NCBI GenBank assembly: GCA_007119395.1
Contig: SKPS01000248.1
Coordinates: forward strand, 1-6,161
Reading direction: 5' to 3'
Source: Lentimicrobiaceae bacterium
GTDB lineage: Bacteria > Bacteroidota > Bacteroidia > Bacteroidales > SKPS01
DNA: 6,161 nucleotides
The notes beneath the pieces are model-generated. The model searched no databases. It worked only from the letters and a program-made list of their open reading frames with translations, and was not told the DNA's origin. This document shows, in pieces, positions 1 through 5,571 of the stretch. A program made the position numbers and the translations under genes. Within the stretch, counting starts at the first letter, position 1. Every line of letters begins with the position of its first letter.

Positions 1-450
1 CTCGTTATAAGCTCTTACAGAAAGCACCTGGATCATGTTGCCGGTTGGTTGGACAAGGAGTTGATTCCCTATGTATCTCTGACGGGCGCCACGCGTAACA
101 CAGAGGAGGTGATTGAACGCTTTAAGGATGACCGTTCGGTAAAGGTTATGTTGATGACTTTAAAAAAGGGTGGTTACGGATTAAACTTAACGGAGGCTGA
201 TTACGTATTGATCCTGGATCCCTGGTGGAATCCGGCTTCGCAGCAACAGGGAACCGACCGGGTGCATCGGATCGGGCAGGATAAGCCGGTGTTTGTGTAC
301 AAGTACATTACACTGGGCAGTGTAGAGGAGAAGATTATGCAATTGCAGCGTGAGAAAAAGCGGATTGCCGACACCGTTGTGGGTGTGAACAATCCGCTGG
401 TTTCATTACTGACCCGTGAGCGACTTACAGCGCTGCTGGGCAGTGAGTGA
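1..450 (+). CDS. SNF2-family DNA helicase/ATPase, C-terminal end (5' partial)
   Basis: The frame is open from base 1, so the gene starts before the window; 149 residues and a TGA stop are visible. They cover the end of the second RecA-like domain of a Swi2/Snf2 superfamily-2 ATPase. A motif IV-like strand lies at visible residues 1-12, motif V (GGYGLNLTEAD) at 57-67, the family signature DPWWNP at 73-78, and motif VI (QGTDRVHRIGQ, with the arginine finger region) at 83-93. These are followed by the usual VEEKI helix and a short basic C-terminal tail. Such proteins use ATP hydrolysis to translocate on double-stranded DNA and remodel protein-DNA complexes; the exact role of bacterial members is mostly unknown. 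The N-terminal half, including Walker A and DExx, is not visible, so accessory domains such as SWIM cannot be judged. The gene converges on arcB with 21 bases between the stop codons and appears functionally unrelated to it. Confidence 0.93.
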   Translation, partial: LVISSYRKHLDHVAGWLDKELIPYVSLTGATRNTEEVIERFKDDRSVKVMLMTLKKGGYGLNLTEADYVLILDPWWNPASQQQGTDRVHRIGQDKPVFVYKYITLGSVEEKIMQLQREKKRIADTVVGVNNPLVSLLTRERLTALLGSE

Positions 451-471
451 TGATCGTGTTGTTACCTCAGA

Positions 472-1473
472 TCAGGCTCCGATGCTGGCCACCATCACCG
501 CTTTAATGGTATGCATTCTGTTTTCAGCCTGATCCCAGACCACAGAAGCGGGTGATTCAAACACATCGTCGGTTACTTCCATGCCGTTAAGACCATACTT
601 TTTGTAGATCTCTTCACCGATAGTGGTTTCACGGTTGTGGAATGCGGGCAGACAGTGCAGGAATTTACAACGTGGGTTGCCGGTCAGCTCCATGGTTCTT
701 TTGTTCACCTGGTAAGGCTTCAACAATTCAATACGTTTTGCCCACACTTCATCAGCTTCTCCCATTGAGACCCACACGTCGGTGTAGATAAAGTCAACAT
801 CTTTCACCGCCTGTGCCACGTTGTCGGTGATGGTGATCTTTGCTCCGGTCTCTTTCGCAATCTCTTTACAAATGCCTGTTAACTCCTCGGCGGGTTGCAC
901 CTCTGCAGGAGCAGCTGCACGAAAATCCATTCCCATTTTGGCAGCACCTACCATCAATGAGTTGCCCATGTTGTTTCTGGCGTCACCCAGGTAGGCAAAC
1001 TTAATCTGGTGCAGAGGCTTGTCGCAATGCTCCATCATGGTGAGAAAGTCAGCCAGAATCTGTGTTGGATGGAACTCATTGGTTAAGCCATTCCACACCG
1101 GTACGCCTGCATAGGCTGCCAGCTCTTCCACAATGTCCTGTCCATAACCACGGTACTCGATGCCGTCATACATCCGGCCAAGAACACGCGCAGTGTCTTT
1201 CATAGACTCTTTGGCACCCATCTGCGATCCGGTTGGGCCAATGTAGGTTACATGAGCACCCTGGTCAAAAGCAGCCACCTCAAAAGCACAACGCGTACGC
1301 GTTGAAGCCTTCTCGAATATCAAGGCAATGTTCTTGCCCTCCATCCTGCGTTGCTCATAACCGCCATATTTTGCCTTCTTTAAGTCTTTCGACAATTCCA
1401 GTAAAAACATAATCTCTGCCGGAGTGAAATCCAACATCTTAAGAAAATGCCTGTTTTTTAAGTTAAATGCCAT
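472..1473 (-). CDS. arcB: Ornithine carbamoyltransferase, probably catabolic
   Basis: This 333-residue protein is full length for the family (about 330-336). It interconverts citrulline plus phosphate with ornithine plus carbamoyl phosphate in the cytoplasm. Visible motifs are the carbamoyl-phosphate loop STRTR (residues 57-61), HPTQ (135-138), the ornithine-binding segment DVWVSMGE (232-239) and the catalytic HCLPAFH (273-279) with Cys274. The SMG loop and HCLP motif mark a true ornithine enzyme rather than the N-succinyl- or N-acetylornithine transcarbamylases that serve arginine synthesis in many Bacteroidota (known from the family). The start is ATG at 1473, preceded by an unusually strong AGGAGG. 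The gene lies 104 bases downstream of arcC on the same strand, so a catabolic role in the arginine deiminase pathway is the best inference. Anabolic argF remains possible by sequence alone, but the carbamate kinase partner argues against it. Confidence 0.93.
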   Translation of the reverse strand: MAFNLKNRHFLKMLDFTPAEIMFLLELSKDLKKAKYGGYEQRRMEGKNIALIFEKASTRTRCAFEVAAFDQGAHVTYIGPTGSQMGAKESMKDTARVLGRMYDGIEYRGYGQDIVEELAAYAGVPVWNGLTNEFHPTQILADFLTMMEHCDKPLHQIKFAYLGDARNNMGNSLMVGAAKMGMDFRAAAPAEVQPAEELTGICKEIAKETGAKITITDNVAQAVKDVDFIYTDVWVSMGEADEVWAKRIELLKPYQVNKRTMELTGNPRCKFLHCLPAFHNRETTIGEEIYKKYGLNGMEVTDDVFESPASVVWDQAENRMHTIKAVMVASIGA

Positions 1474-1477
1474 AAAT

Positions 1478-1483
1478 CCTCCT
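1478..1483 (-). promoter_or_regulatory. Strong Shine-Dalgarno site of arcB
   Basis: On the minus strand AGGAGG sits four bases before the ATG at 1473, within an A-rich leader (AAAAGGAGGATTT). It fixes the arcB start. It stands out because arcC and the 249-residue gene in this window have no comparable site, as is common in Bacteroidota, and it suggests arcB is translated independently of arcC. Confidence 0.75.
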
Positions 1484-1577
1484 TTTATGTGTTAGTTTGA
1501 TGATTGTTGTATATTGATATTTCGACCTTTTGGTGTTTTTGATACTTCGGTGTGTTCCGATAAGTCAAGAGTCACCC

Positions 1578-2522
1578 TTATCCGGCCACGATACGTGTGC
1601 CTGCTTTGGGGTTGCTCAGTTGTGTTGCTTCGGTGATAATGGTCTCTTTACCGCCGTTTTCCACAAAATTGATGGCTGCCCGCACCTTGGGTGCCATGCT
1701 CCCTTCAGTAAACTGACCTTCAGCCAGATACTTCTTGGCTTCTGAAACCGTAACCACTTCCAGTCGCTTCTCCTGTGGTGTATTAAAATGGAGACAAACG
1801 TTGGGTACATCCGTGAGGATGTAGAATTCATCAGCATGAATCTCGGTAGCCAATAGTGCTGAAGCAAGGTCCTTGTCGATCACTGCATCAATACCCTGGA
1901 TGAGCTTCTCCTCTTTCCAGAAGACAGGAATTCCACCTCCGCCAACGGTAATCACAATGGCACCACTCCGGGCCAGTTGTTCAATCGATTTTACGTTGTT
2001 GATGTGTACCGGTGTAGGGGAAGGAACCACCCGGCGGTATCCGCGGTCACGCGGATCCTTCTGAAAAACCCATTTGTTCTCAGCAATCAGCTTGTCGCTC
2101 TCCTCCTTGGCATAAAAAGGGCCCACAGGCTTGATGGGGTTCTGAAATGCCGGATCGTCTTTGTCAACAAACACCTCAGTAATGATGGTAAGGATGTCCT
2201 TTTCAATATCCTCTTTCAACAACACATTTTTCATCTGTTGCTCAATAAAATAACCAATCGATCCCTGGGTCTCGGCCACACACACATCGATGGGCATTTT
2301 GGGTACACCAAAGACATTATATCCAGCTTCGTGTTGCAGCAACACATTGCCCACCTGGGGACCGTTTCCATGACCCAGTACCAGGTCATACCCCCTCTTC
2401 ACCAACTCATACACCTGTGTGCATGTTTCAAACACATTCTGCTCCTGCTCCTCAATCGTACCCTTCTGATCACCACGCAACAAGGCGTTACCACCAAATG
2501 CTACTACCGCTAGTTTTTTCAT
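1578..2522 (-). CDS. arcC: Carbamate kinase
   Basis: This 314-residue protein matches the usual carbamate kinase length (about 300-315) in the amino-acid kinase fold. It transfers phosphate from carbamoyl phosphate to ADP, giving ATP plus carbamate, which breaks down to ammonia and CO2. Visible motifs are the N-terminal strand with GGNALL (residues 10-15), the glycine loop GHGNGPQVG (50-58), NPIKPVGPFY (128-137), RRVVPSP (163-169), VGGGGIPV (193-200), the core DAVIDKDLASA (212-222), TDVP (237-240), GSMAPKV (274-280) and a C-terminal AGTRIV (307-312). The start is ATG at 2522; there is no clear Shine-Dalgarno, only an AT-rich leader. It is the first gene of the arcC-arcB operon and would use the carbamoyl phosphate made by the next gene. 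A Bacteroidetes-type promoter lies about 60 bases upstream. arcA is not in the window, so the arginine or citrulline source must be encoded elsewhere or further away. Confidence 0.95.
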   Translation of the reverse strand: MKKLAVVAFGGNALLRGDQKGTIEEQEQNVFETCTQVYELVKRGYDLVLGHGNGPQVGNVLLQHEAGYNVFGVPKMPIDVCVAETQGSIGYFIEQQMKNVLLKEDIEKDILTIITEVFVDKDDPAFQNPIKPVGPFYAKEESDKLIAENKWVFQKDPRDRGYRRVVPSPTPVHINNVKSIEQLARSGAIVITVGGGGIPVFWKEEKLIQGIDAVIDKDLASALLATEIHADEFYILTDVPNVCLHFNTPQEKRLEVVTVSEAKKYLAEGQFTEGSMAPKVRAAINFVENGGKETIITEATQLSNPKAGTRIVAG

Positions 2523-2579
2523 AACAACATGAATTACTTGTATATTATATTGATCTCATTTCTGTTTAAAGAAAGAGTG

Positions 2580-2610
2580 CAAAGATAACATATACAATGA
2601 TTCTGACCAA
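2580..2610 (-). promoter_or_regulatory. Putative Bacteroidetes-type promoter of arcC-arcB
   Basis: Read on the minus strand, TTG (2610-2608) is followed after exactly 20 bases by TATCTTTG (2587-2580), a perfect match to the -7 element TAnnTTTG used by the Bacteroidota primary sigma factor. The -33 part is only the TTG core. Transcription would start near 2573-2575, leaving a leader of about 50 bases before the arcC ATG at 2522. Position, strand and spacing all fit. Confidence 0.65.
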
Positions 2611-2632
2611 TTGAGATTAACAGGCACATTGA

Positions 2633-2646
2633 TTGATCAGAAACAA
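2633..2646. promoter_or_regulatory. Possible FNR/CRP-type operator upstream of arcC
   Basis: TTGAT-N4-AACAA differs at one position from the FNR-type palindrome TTGAT-N4-ATCAA. Its centre lies about 66 bases upstream of the predicted arcC start point, near the position used by class I activators of the CRP family. Arginine deiminase operons in other bacteria are often controlled by FNR/ANR/ArcR proteins. A single imperfect site in AT-rich DNA could be chance, and no regulator gene is visible. Confidence 0.25.
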
Positions 2647-2692
2647 TAGGTTGATTCCTTTCTGTTAATACACACACCCTTTAATCAGCTCA

Positions 2693-2710
2693 GAAAAACG
2701 GGTGTTTTTC
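2693..2710. terminator. Weak hairpin, possible terminator of the 2758-6161 gene run
   Basis: GAAAAAC (2693-2699) and GTTTTTC (2704-2710) form a perfect 7-base-pair inverted repeat with a 4-base loop. It lies 48 bases past the stop codon of the minus-strand gene at 2758. The stem is AT-rich and has no separate U-tract, although the T-rich arm itself could serve. It may end the exported-protein transcript before the arcC promoter, but stability looks low. Confidence 0.3.
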
Positions 2711-2757
2711 CCATGATGGATATTATTGGCTTTTCAGATCGAACCAAAGGATTACGT

Positions 2758-3507
2758 CTACTGGAAGAAAAACCTGGTGGAGTAGGCGATTGAAAAATAG
2801 AAGTTTGAGAGATAAGTGTTGTCTCCGGCGTGGCTAATCAGAGTGGGTCTCCTACCAATCCAATAATCAATTCTACGTGGTTCATTATTGATAGGGGATC
2901 GGAAACTCAGGCCTGCGTTCAAAAGGAAGAATCTATCCCCTGCAATATTCTTGTTAAACGAATCAACTACTTCATCAGAATCTGCCAAAATCAAACGGAT
3001 TCTGCCATATCCAATGCCCAGGTTGAATCCGTAGTTGTCGAGTTCTGTTTTGGTACTTCGCCAGAAAAAATTGGTTTGCAGTGTGATGGGTGCAAAAAGG
3101 GTGATGCCATGCAACGCATAGGTGAACTGCATGGGGAGCACCACACTGAGCGAGGCAAGGTCGTTATACTCAAATATATTGACTCGTTGGTTGATTCTCA
3201 TCCCCAGCACTCCCCACCCAATACCCTGGTATTTTGATTCATCAAGGTTTGCATTGGTAACATAAGGTCTGGTTTGCGTGAATTCCGCATCCGGAATTCC
3301 CCGGTACACTTCCGAACCCGTCAGAAAACCAACATCCAGAAAATAGAATTGTCGAAAATTGTTCCCGTTCACGAGCTGTGAATGAGGAATGCCGAACACG
3401 GTTTTTTGGGCAAATATATTGTGTGTGATGAACAGGTTGAACATCACGATCAAGGCGGGAATGGCAAATGTGTACTTCATGGCTATTGACTTAACGGGTT
3501 TTATCAT
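2758..3507 (-). CDS. Exported protein of unknown function, paralogue of the partial gene at 5572
   Basis: I do not recognise a named family. The 249-residue protein begins with a signal peptide: a basic start, a hydrophobic stretch at about residues 13-30 and a likely cut near A33|Q34 (IFAQK). The rest alternates polar and aromatic residues in short strands, with glycine-rich turns such as GIGYGRI (164-170), and ends in RFFFQ, which suggests a small beta-barrel or other outer-membrane protein. Translation may really start at the internal Met10 (ATG at 3480), giving 240 residues and a tighter signal peptide; neither start has a clear ribosome binding site. It shares ordered blocks with the product of 5572-6161: PDxxFTQT, RVNxxEYxDxASLS, STKxxLDxYG, GIGY and YWIG. 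It is the last gene of the minus-strand run, 41 bases after its neighbour. Confidence 0.8.
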   Translation of the reverse strand: MIKPVKSIAMKYTFAIPALIVMFNLFITHNIFAQKTVFGIPHSQLVNGNNFRQFYFLDVGFLTGSEVYRGIPDAEFTQTRPYVTNANLDESKYQGIGWGVLGMRINQRVNIFEYNDLASLSVVLPMQFTYALHGITLFAPITLQTNFFWRSTKTELDNYGFNLGIGYGRIRLILADSDEVVDSFNKNIAGDRFFLLNAGLSFRSPINNEPRRIDYWIGRRPTLISHAGDNTYLSNFYFSIAYSTRFFFQ

Positions 3508-3548
3508 GGGCTGTTTACAATCATGCTAAAAAGGGAAATTCCATGTTC

Positions 3549-4403
3549 TTATAACAGAATACCGACACTCATGGTGAAGCTCAGACGGATCATTTGATGC
3601 ACCAGAAGGCGCATATCGATGGCATGGTCAGGGTCATTGCTTACACCCCTGTTCCAGTTTCCCCATGCCAATTGGTTTGAGTTGTCATACAACAGTTCTT
3701 TGTTTGGATTGCCAATTCCCCGTTCGGAGGCAATGTTGACCAATCTATACCTAATCAACTCCATGTCGGCGGTATATTGAGCACCAATACCCAGCCAGAC
3801 TTTATCATGGATGAGTACTTTCCTTCCATAACCAATGGAGGGCATATAAAATGTAAGCTTTTCAACCAGTTCATAATCACGTTGAAAAGGTGCCATGTGA
3901 TTTTGTGGCGAGTTGATGGTCAGGGAGCTTCTGGTGAGTGAAAACTTGATATATCTCCCGTATGGGGCTTGATATCCGTATCTATAGAAAAACAGATCAA
4001 TGCCGATTCGGTTCCATTTATAGGGGAAAGCTCCCGCGGGTACCGTTTCCGGGATACTGTTGTTGTCAGGATCAGGTTGATAAAACCATGTGACATCGTG
4101 TCGGTATGGGACACCCAGGGAGCGACGTGCTGCATGTACCCCGACACCCACTTTTCTGAACGCAGCTACTTCGACCTCCAGCGCCGGGTTCACCTCTGGC
4201 CTAACCGGTAATCCCTGACTCAATGCATTTGCAATATTTTGCGGACTGGCCGGAAAAGTGTTGACCAGGTTATTGATGCCAATACTAAAATATCTCCCTT
4301 TATGACCTGCATGTCTTTGCCCAAACAACTCCATCGGAACGAAGAGCAGGGTACACAACAAACCCATCATAACCATTGGCATAAACGGTTGGTAGATCCT
4401 CAT
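3549..4403 (-). CDS. Putative outer-membrane beta-barrel protein, unknown function
   Basis: This 284-residue protein has a signal peptide: Arg2, a hydrophobic core rich in Met, Leu and Val at about residues 8-23, and a probable cut before or after Gln29 (LFGQ). The mature part has many short alternating strands with aromatic residues and glycine turns, for example RIGIDLFFYRYGY (132-144), YIKFSLTRSSLTI (151-163), YMPSIGYGRKV (186-196) and VWLGIGAQYTAD (202-213), ending in LSFTMSVGILL. This pattern fits a small outer-membrane barrel, but I cannot name the family, and similarity to the two paralogues on either side is not convincing. The start at 4403 is well supported by AGGAG eight bases upstream. 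The first 104 bases overlap the 3' end of the M48 peptidase gene in another frame, which suggests translational coupling. A possible client or partner of the peptidase is inference only. Confidence 0.8.
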   Translation of the reverse strand: MRIYQPFMPMVMMGLLCTLLFVPMELFGQRHAGHKGRYFSIGINNLVNTFPASPQNIANALSQGLPVRPEVNPALEVEVAAFRKVGVGVHAARRSLGVPYRHDVTWFYQPDPDNNSIPETVPAGAFPYKWNRIGIDLFFYRYGYQAPYGRYIKFSLTRSSLTINSPQNHMAPFQRDYELVEKLTFYMPSIGYGRKVLIHDKVWLGIGAQYTADMELIRYRLVNIASERGIGNPNKELLYDNSNQLAWGNWNRGVSNDPDHAIDMRLLVHQMIRLSFTMSVGILL

Positions 4404-5391
4404 TTTGATATCTCCTTTTTATATTGATACAAAGGATGCTCATTTCGTGCCTGATGGCGAGCTGCATCTCCCTGAATTGCTCCTCTGAAACGATAAACTG
4501 CTTTAATGGCTCGCATGTATCACTCCTTAAATCGATGAAAAGCCGGATCTCGTCAATCCGTTTGTCCATATCGGGATGAGTGCGCAACTCTCGCTTCCCG
4601 GCAGACTCTTGCTTCTGGTCAATCTCCGTATAGTCAAAGGGGATCAACTCTCCATAGAGCGCTTCGTTGTCTGGGTCAAACAACCCTTCCCCCAGGAAGC
4701 CGGGGTCAAAAGGAACATTCTTGTAAGGTAGTTCACTTCGATGGAGTATTAGCATGAGAGACTCAAGCGCACCCTCATCATAACCACTGTTTCTGAAGAA
4801 CTTCTGGTAACCTATGAGGTCCGCCTCAAGCTCGTTCTCCTGTGAATACCTGAACATTCGCAACACCTCATCCTGGTAATTGATATTGGCACGTCGGGCT
4901 GCATTCACCAACACTTTGTACCCTTCGAGATAAAACTCCCAGGCATGCTCTTTAATATAATGTGCCACTTCATGGGCAATCACAAAAGCCAGTTGGGCCT
5001 CATTCTCGAGATAAGCCAGCAGCCCGGCAGTGATCAGTATCACACCATCTTTGAATATGAAAGCGTTTACATCTGATGAACGAAGGATGTACACCGTAAT
5101 TCCTTCGGCCAGCTCAGGGTGGTCCTTTAACAGGTTGTCAACCACTGCATCCAGATACCAGTTATAAGGGGTGCCATAGATCAGATGGCCGCTTTTCAAC
5201 ATGTAATCGAGGAAAAAGGTGGCACCCATTTCAAACTCACCCCGTGCTTTCTTCTCCACGCGCGCCAGCCCCTTGAGGTCTGTTTCAATCAGCTTCTCAA
5301 TGGCGAGGTGATGAATTTGCTCAGGAACAGGCCCTTTCGGCATTAGTGGCATATGCTGTGCATCAGCATAAAAAAACATGCACCAAAGCAA
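4300..5391 (-). CDS. M48-family zinc metallopeptidase, periplasmic; signal-peptide start displaced by a frameshift
   Basis: The protein (363 residues from a TTG at 5391) carries the gluzincin zinc site HEVAH (residues 140-144, catalytic Glu141) and the third ligand in NELEAD (Glu187, with Asp191 in ExxxD). The strand VNAFIFKDGVILITAGLL (108-125) before it and THPDMDKRI (271-279) after it are typical of M48B/C peptidases such as BepA or LoiP, which degrade misfolded outer-membrane proteins in the periplasm. No PDZ or TPR domain is evident. The TTG start is unlikely to be real. The N-terminus MLWCMFFYADAQ is only the tail of a signal peptide, a TGA lies five codons upstream (5404-5406), and the missing half is in another frame at 5363-5452. 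The last 34 or so residues overlap the next gene out of frame and look non-conserved, so the C-terminus may be altered too. Its neighbours are three putative outer-membrane proteins, which fits an envelope quality-control role (inference). Confidence 0.88.
   Translation of the reverse strand: MLWCMFFYADAQHMPLMPKGPVPEQIHHLAIEKLIETDLKGLARVEKKARGEFEMGATFFLDYMLKSGHLIYGTPYNWYLDAVVDNLLKDHPELAEGITVYILRSSDVNAFIFKDGVILITAGLLAYLENEAQLAFVIAHEVAHYIKEHAWEFYLEGYKVLVNAARRANINYQDEVLRMFRYSQENELEADLIGYQKFFRNSGYDEGALESLMLILHRSELPYKNVPFDPGFLGEGLFDPDNEALYGELIPFDYTEIDQKQESAGKRELRTHPDMDKRIDEIRLFIDLRSDTCEPLKQFIVSEEQFREMQLAIRHEMSILCINIKRRYQNEDLPTVYANGYDGFVVYPALRSDGVVWAKTCRS
4412..4416 (-). promoter_or_regulatory. Shine-Dalgarno site of the 284-residue protein gene
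   Basis: AGGAG on the minus strand lies eight bases before the ATG at 4403. It sits inside the coding sequence of the upstream M48 gene (its Lys-Arg-Arg codons at residues 325-327). It fixes this start despite the unusual overlap and implies re-initiation or independent ribosome entry. Confidence 0.65.
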
Positions 5392-5452
5392 ACACAGCCA
5401 CCGTCAGGATACGTTTTGGCGCAAAAATGACTTTTAAAATCGATGTGCTCAT
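5363..5452 (-). other. Out-of-frame 5' end of the M48 gene (signal-peptide fragment)
   Basis: From the ATG at 5452 a 29-codon frame encodes a classic signal-peptide front: MSTSILK, basic residues Lys13 and Arg14, then the hydrophobic run ILTVAVFALVHVF, before it stops at TGA (5363-5365). Deleting one T from the seven-T run (plus strand A, 5370-5376) joins it to the peptidase frame as ILTVAVFALVHVFYADAQ, giving a complete signal peptide with an ADA|Q cleavage site. The intended gene is therefore probably 5452-4300. No Shine-Dalgarno is visible. Whether the break is a mutation, a phase-variable tract, slippage or a sequencing error cannot be told from one sequence. Confidence 0.75.
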
Positions 5453-5506
5453 ATTGAATTGTATAAATCTGTAAAATGAAAGTCTATATATGAGTAATTC
5501 CGTAAA

Positions 5507-5538
5507 CAAAATAAGCACCAACACGCCCATTAGAACAA
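5507..5538 (-). promoter_or_regulatory. Weak candidate promoter before the M48 gene
   Basis: On the minus strand TTG (5538-5536) is followed after 21 bases by TTATTTTG (5514-5507), which matches TAnnTTTG at all positions except the A. It lies in the 119-base gap between the partial gene's stop and the ATG at 5452 and would give a leader of about 50 bases. It could drive the M48 gene and the two genes after it separately from the upstream gene. Confidence 0.25.
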
Positions 5539-5571
5539 CGGGGGCTTTCAGGCCGCTAACATTGTACGCAT

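Noticed and set aside
451..474. TGATC/GATCA inverted repeat between the convergent SNF2 and arcB stops, considered as a terminator
   Set aside because: The stem is only 5 base pairs with a 14-base loop and no T-tract, and it overlaps the arcB stop codon.
1977..2513. 178-codon open frame on the + strand opposite arcC
   Set aside because: It is fully antisense to a carbamate kinase with all motifs intact, has no ribosome binding site, and its translation lacks any recognisable domain.
2830..3237. 135-codon open frame on the + strand opposite the 249-residue gene
   Set aside because: The minus-strand frame has a signal peptide and a paralogue in the window; the plus-strand frame has neither.
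3969..4211. 80-codon + strand frame opposite the 284-residue gene
   Set aside because: It is a shadow of the minus-strand gene, with no ribosome binding site or protein-like features.
5363..5530. Longer version of the signal-peptide frame, starting at an in-frame ATG at 5530
   Set aside because: It would add a 26-residue hydrophobic stretch ahead of an already complete signal peptide and would overlap the candidate promoter. The open frame over about 120 bases is not surprising by chance.
5535..5565. GC-rich GGC/GCC repeat after the partial gene, considered as a terminator
   Set aside because: It pairs over only 3-4 bases with no following U-tract.
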